The notes under the pieces were generated by a model. That model was not told the origin of the DNA, did not search any database, and was given only the letters and a program-made list of their open reading frames with translations. Shown here piece after piece: positions 63,366 to 64,000 of a stretch of DNA of 64,000 bases. The stretch spans positions 147,865,890 to 147,929,889 of the forward strand of contig CAXKWD010000009.1 in assembly GCA_964059195.1 (NCBI GenBank), in the 5' to 3' direction. Position numbers and translations under genes: made by a program. Within the stretch, counting starts at the first letter, position 1, and every line of letters begins with the position of its first letter. This DNA is from Ectobius pallidus (Eukaryota; Arthropoda; Insecta; Blattodea; Ectobiidae).

Positions 63366-64000
63366 TACACGATTAATACAGTTTAGAAGGCAGTGGACCC
63401 AACATGACAGCAACATTACCTGATTATTGATAAGGTGGCCTTGGAAAAATACATTTTTCGCTATACAGCCTAAAACCTACTCATATACAATGAACGCCGC
63501 TTAATGTAATCGCGGATGTTATCAAGCGAGTAATGTTATCACTTTTATGAAGTCCCGTACGGATTAATACTGATACATTGGAAAAATGCTGTTTATTGTG
63601 ATCAAAGATTCGGTTTATGTTATCAAATTTTCCTTCTTGCTGTTTTATTTCCAAGTACTGTACGTTATTCAACATTTCAACTGTACTGTGTTGTACTGGA
63701 GGTAGCAATTCTGTTCCCAGCTCACAGGATGACCAGTTCGAGGGGGTGGCATTACCTAACTTTCTCTTTTAAGCAATAAAACACGTTTCAACCCACAGTT
63801 AAGCTACAGCTTTTGATTTATGAAGATAACAGTATTGACATGCAATGTTTGCTAGTGTAAAATGAAAAGACTTGAACAGACAGGCGTTAGATGTTTTGCT
63901 GTGCGCTGTTCACCACAGATCAGTATAGACTTCCAAAAACACTCGTAACTGAGTATGGAGTATTGGTTAATGGACTCCTAAAGGAAAGTAAAAACAATTA
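63366..64000. other. Intron 4 of copy B, to window end
   Basis: A possible pogo-like remnant (CGCTTAATGTAATCGCGGAT) is at about 63490. The last exon is not seen. Confidence 0.4.

Overview
This window looks like a piece of a large, AT-rich, transposon-filled arthropod nuclear genome. Split genes with GT-AG introns, C2H2 and THAP zinc-finger genes, jockey/CR1-like LINEs, Helitrons, hAT, mariner and pogo-like elements, and several tRNA-derived SINE families all point to an insect. A cockroach or other blattodean is my guess from the general look of the repeats; this is inference, not a match. There is no operon-like structure, no CRISPR array and no convincing free-standing tRNA or rRNA gene.

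Host genes, left to right. (1) Four plus-strand exons at 6530-12335 encode part of an ephexin-family RhoGEF: the pre-DH segment and nearly all of the DH domain. Exons and phases join cleanly across three introns, each carrying transposon debris. The PH and SH3 domains are not visible; a small exon-like segment at 16796-16870 may or may not belong to this gene. (2) A minus-strand cluster of related C2H2 zinc-finger genes holds two intact six-finger ORFs (21975-22940 and 29878-30837) and a broken 3.5-finger copy (19490-19838). (3) Two tandem plus-strand genes encode Fe(II)/2-oxoglutarate dioxygenases of the phytanoyl-CoA dioxygenase (PhyH) family. Copy A is complete in five exons (39301-52784, 264 aa). 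Copy B (from 59642) has exons 1-4 in the window, and its last exon must lie beyond base 64000. In both, the iron-binding H-x-D triplet is cut by the exon 2/3 boundary.

Pseudogenes: a fragment encoding the start of a CENP-E-like kinesin motor (19198-19490, one in-frame stop) lies directly between a LINE and the broken zinc-finger gene. A decayed THAP-domain ORF (minus strand, about 20236-20921) sits inside a roughly 2-kb element with terminal inverted repeats.

Most of the rest is mobile DNA. Seven hAT-type elements keep exact 8-bp target duplications, with one further degraded case and one where no duplication was found. Other classes are Helitrons with two kinds of 3' end, fold-back elements with long inverted arms, palindromic pairs of mariner 3' ends, a pogo-like element, a PIF/Harbinger-like element nested in a hAT, and about eight tRNA-like SINE families. 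There is also a repeat family built around a variable T-rich GGATTTTT minisatellite. The dioxygenase genes show how this DNA shapes gene structure: intron 1 of copy A is almost wholly one Helitron, intron 1 of copy B holds a SINE, intron 2 is 2.2 kb in A but 77 bp in B, and intron 4 of A is 9.2 kb of nested insertions.
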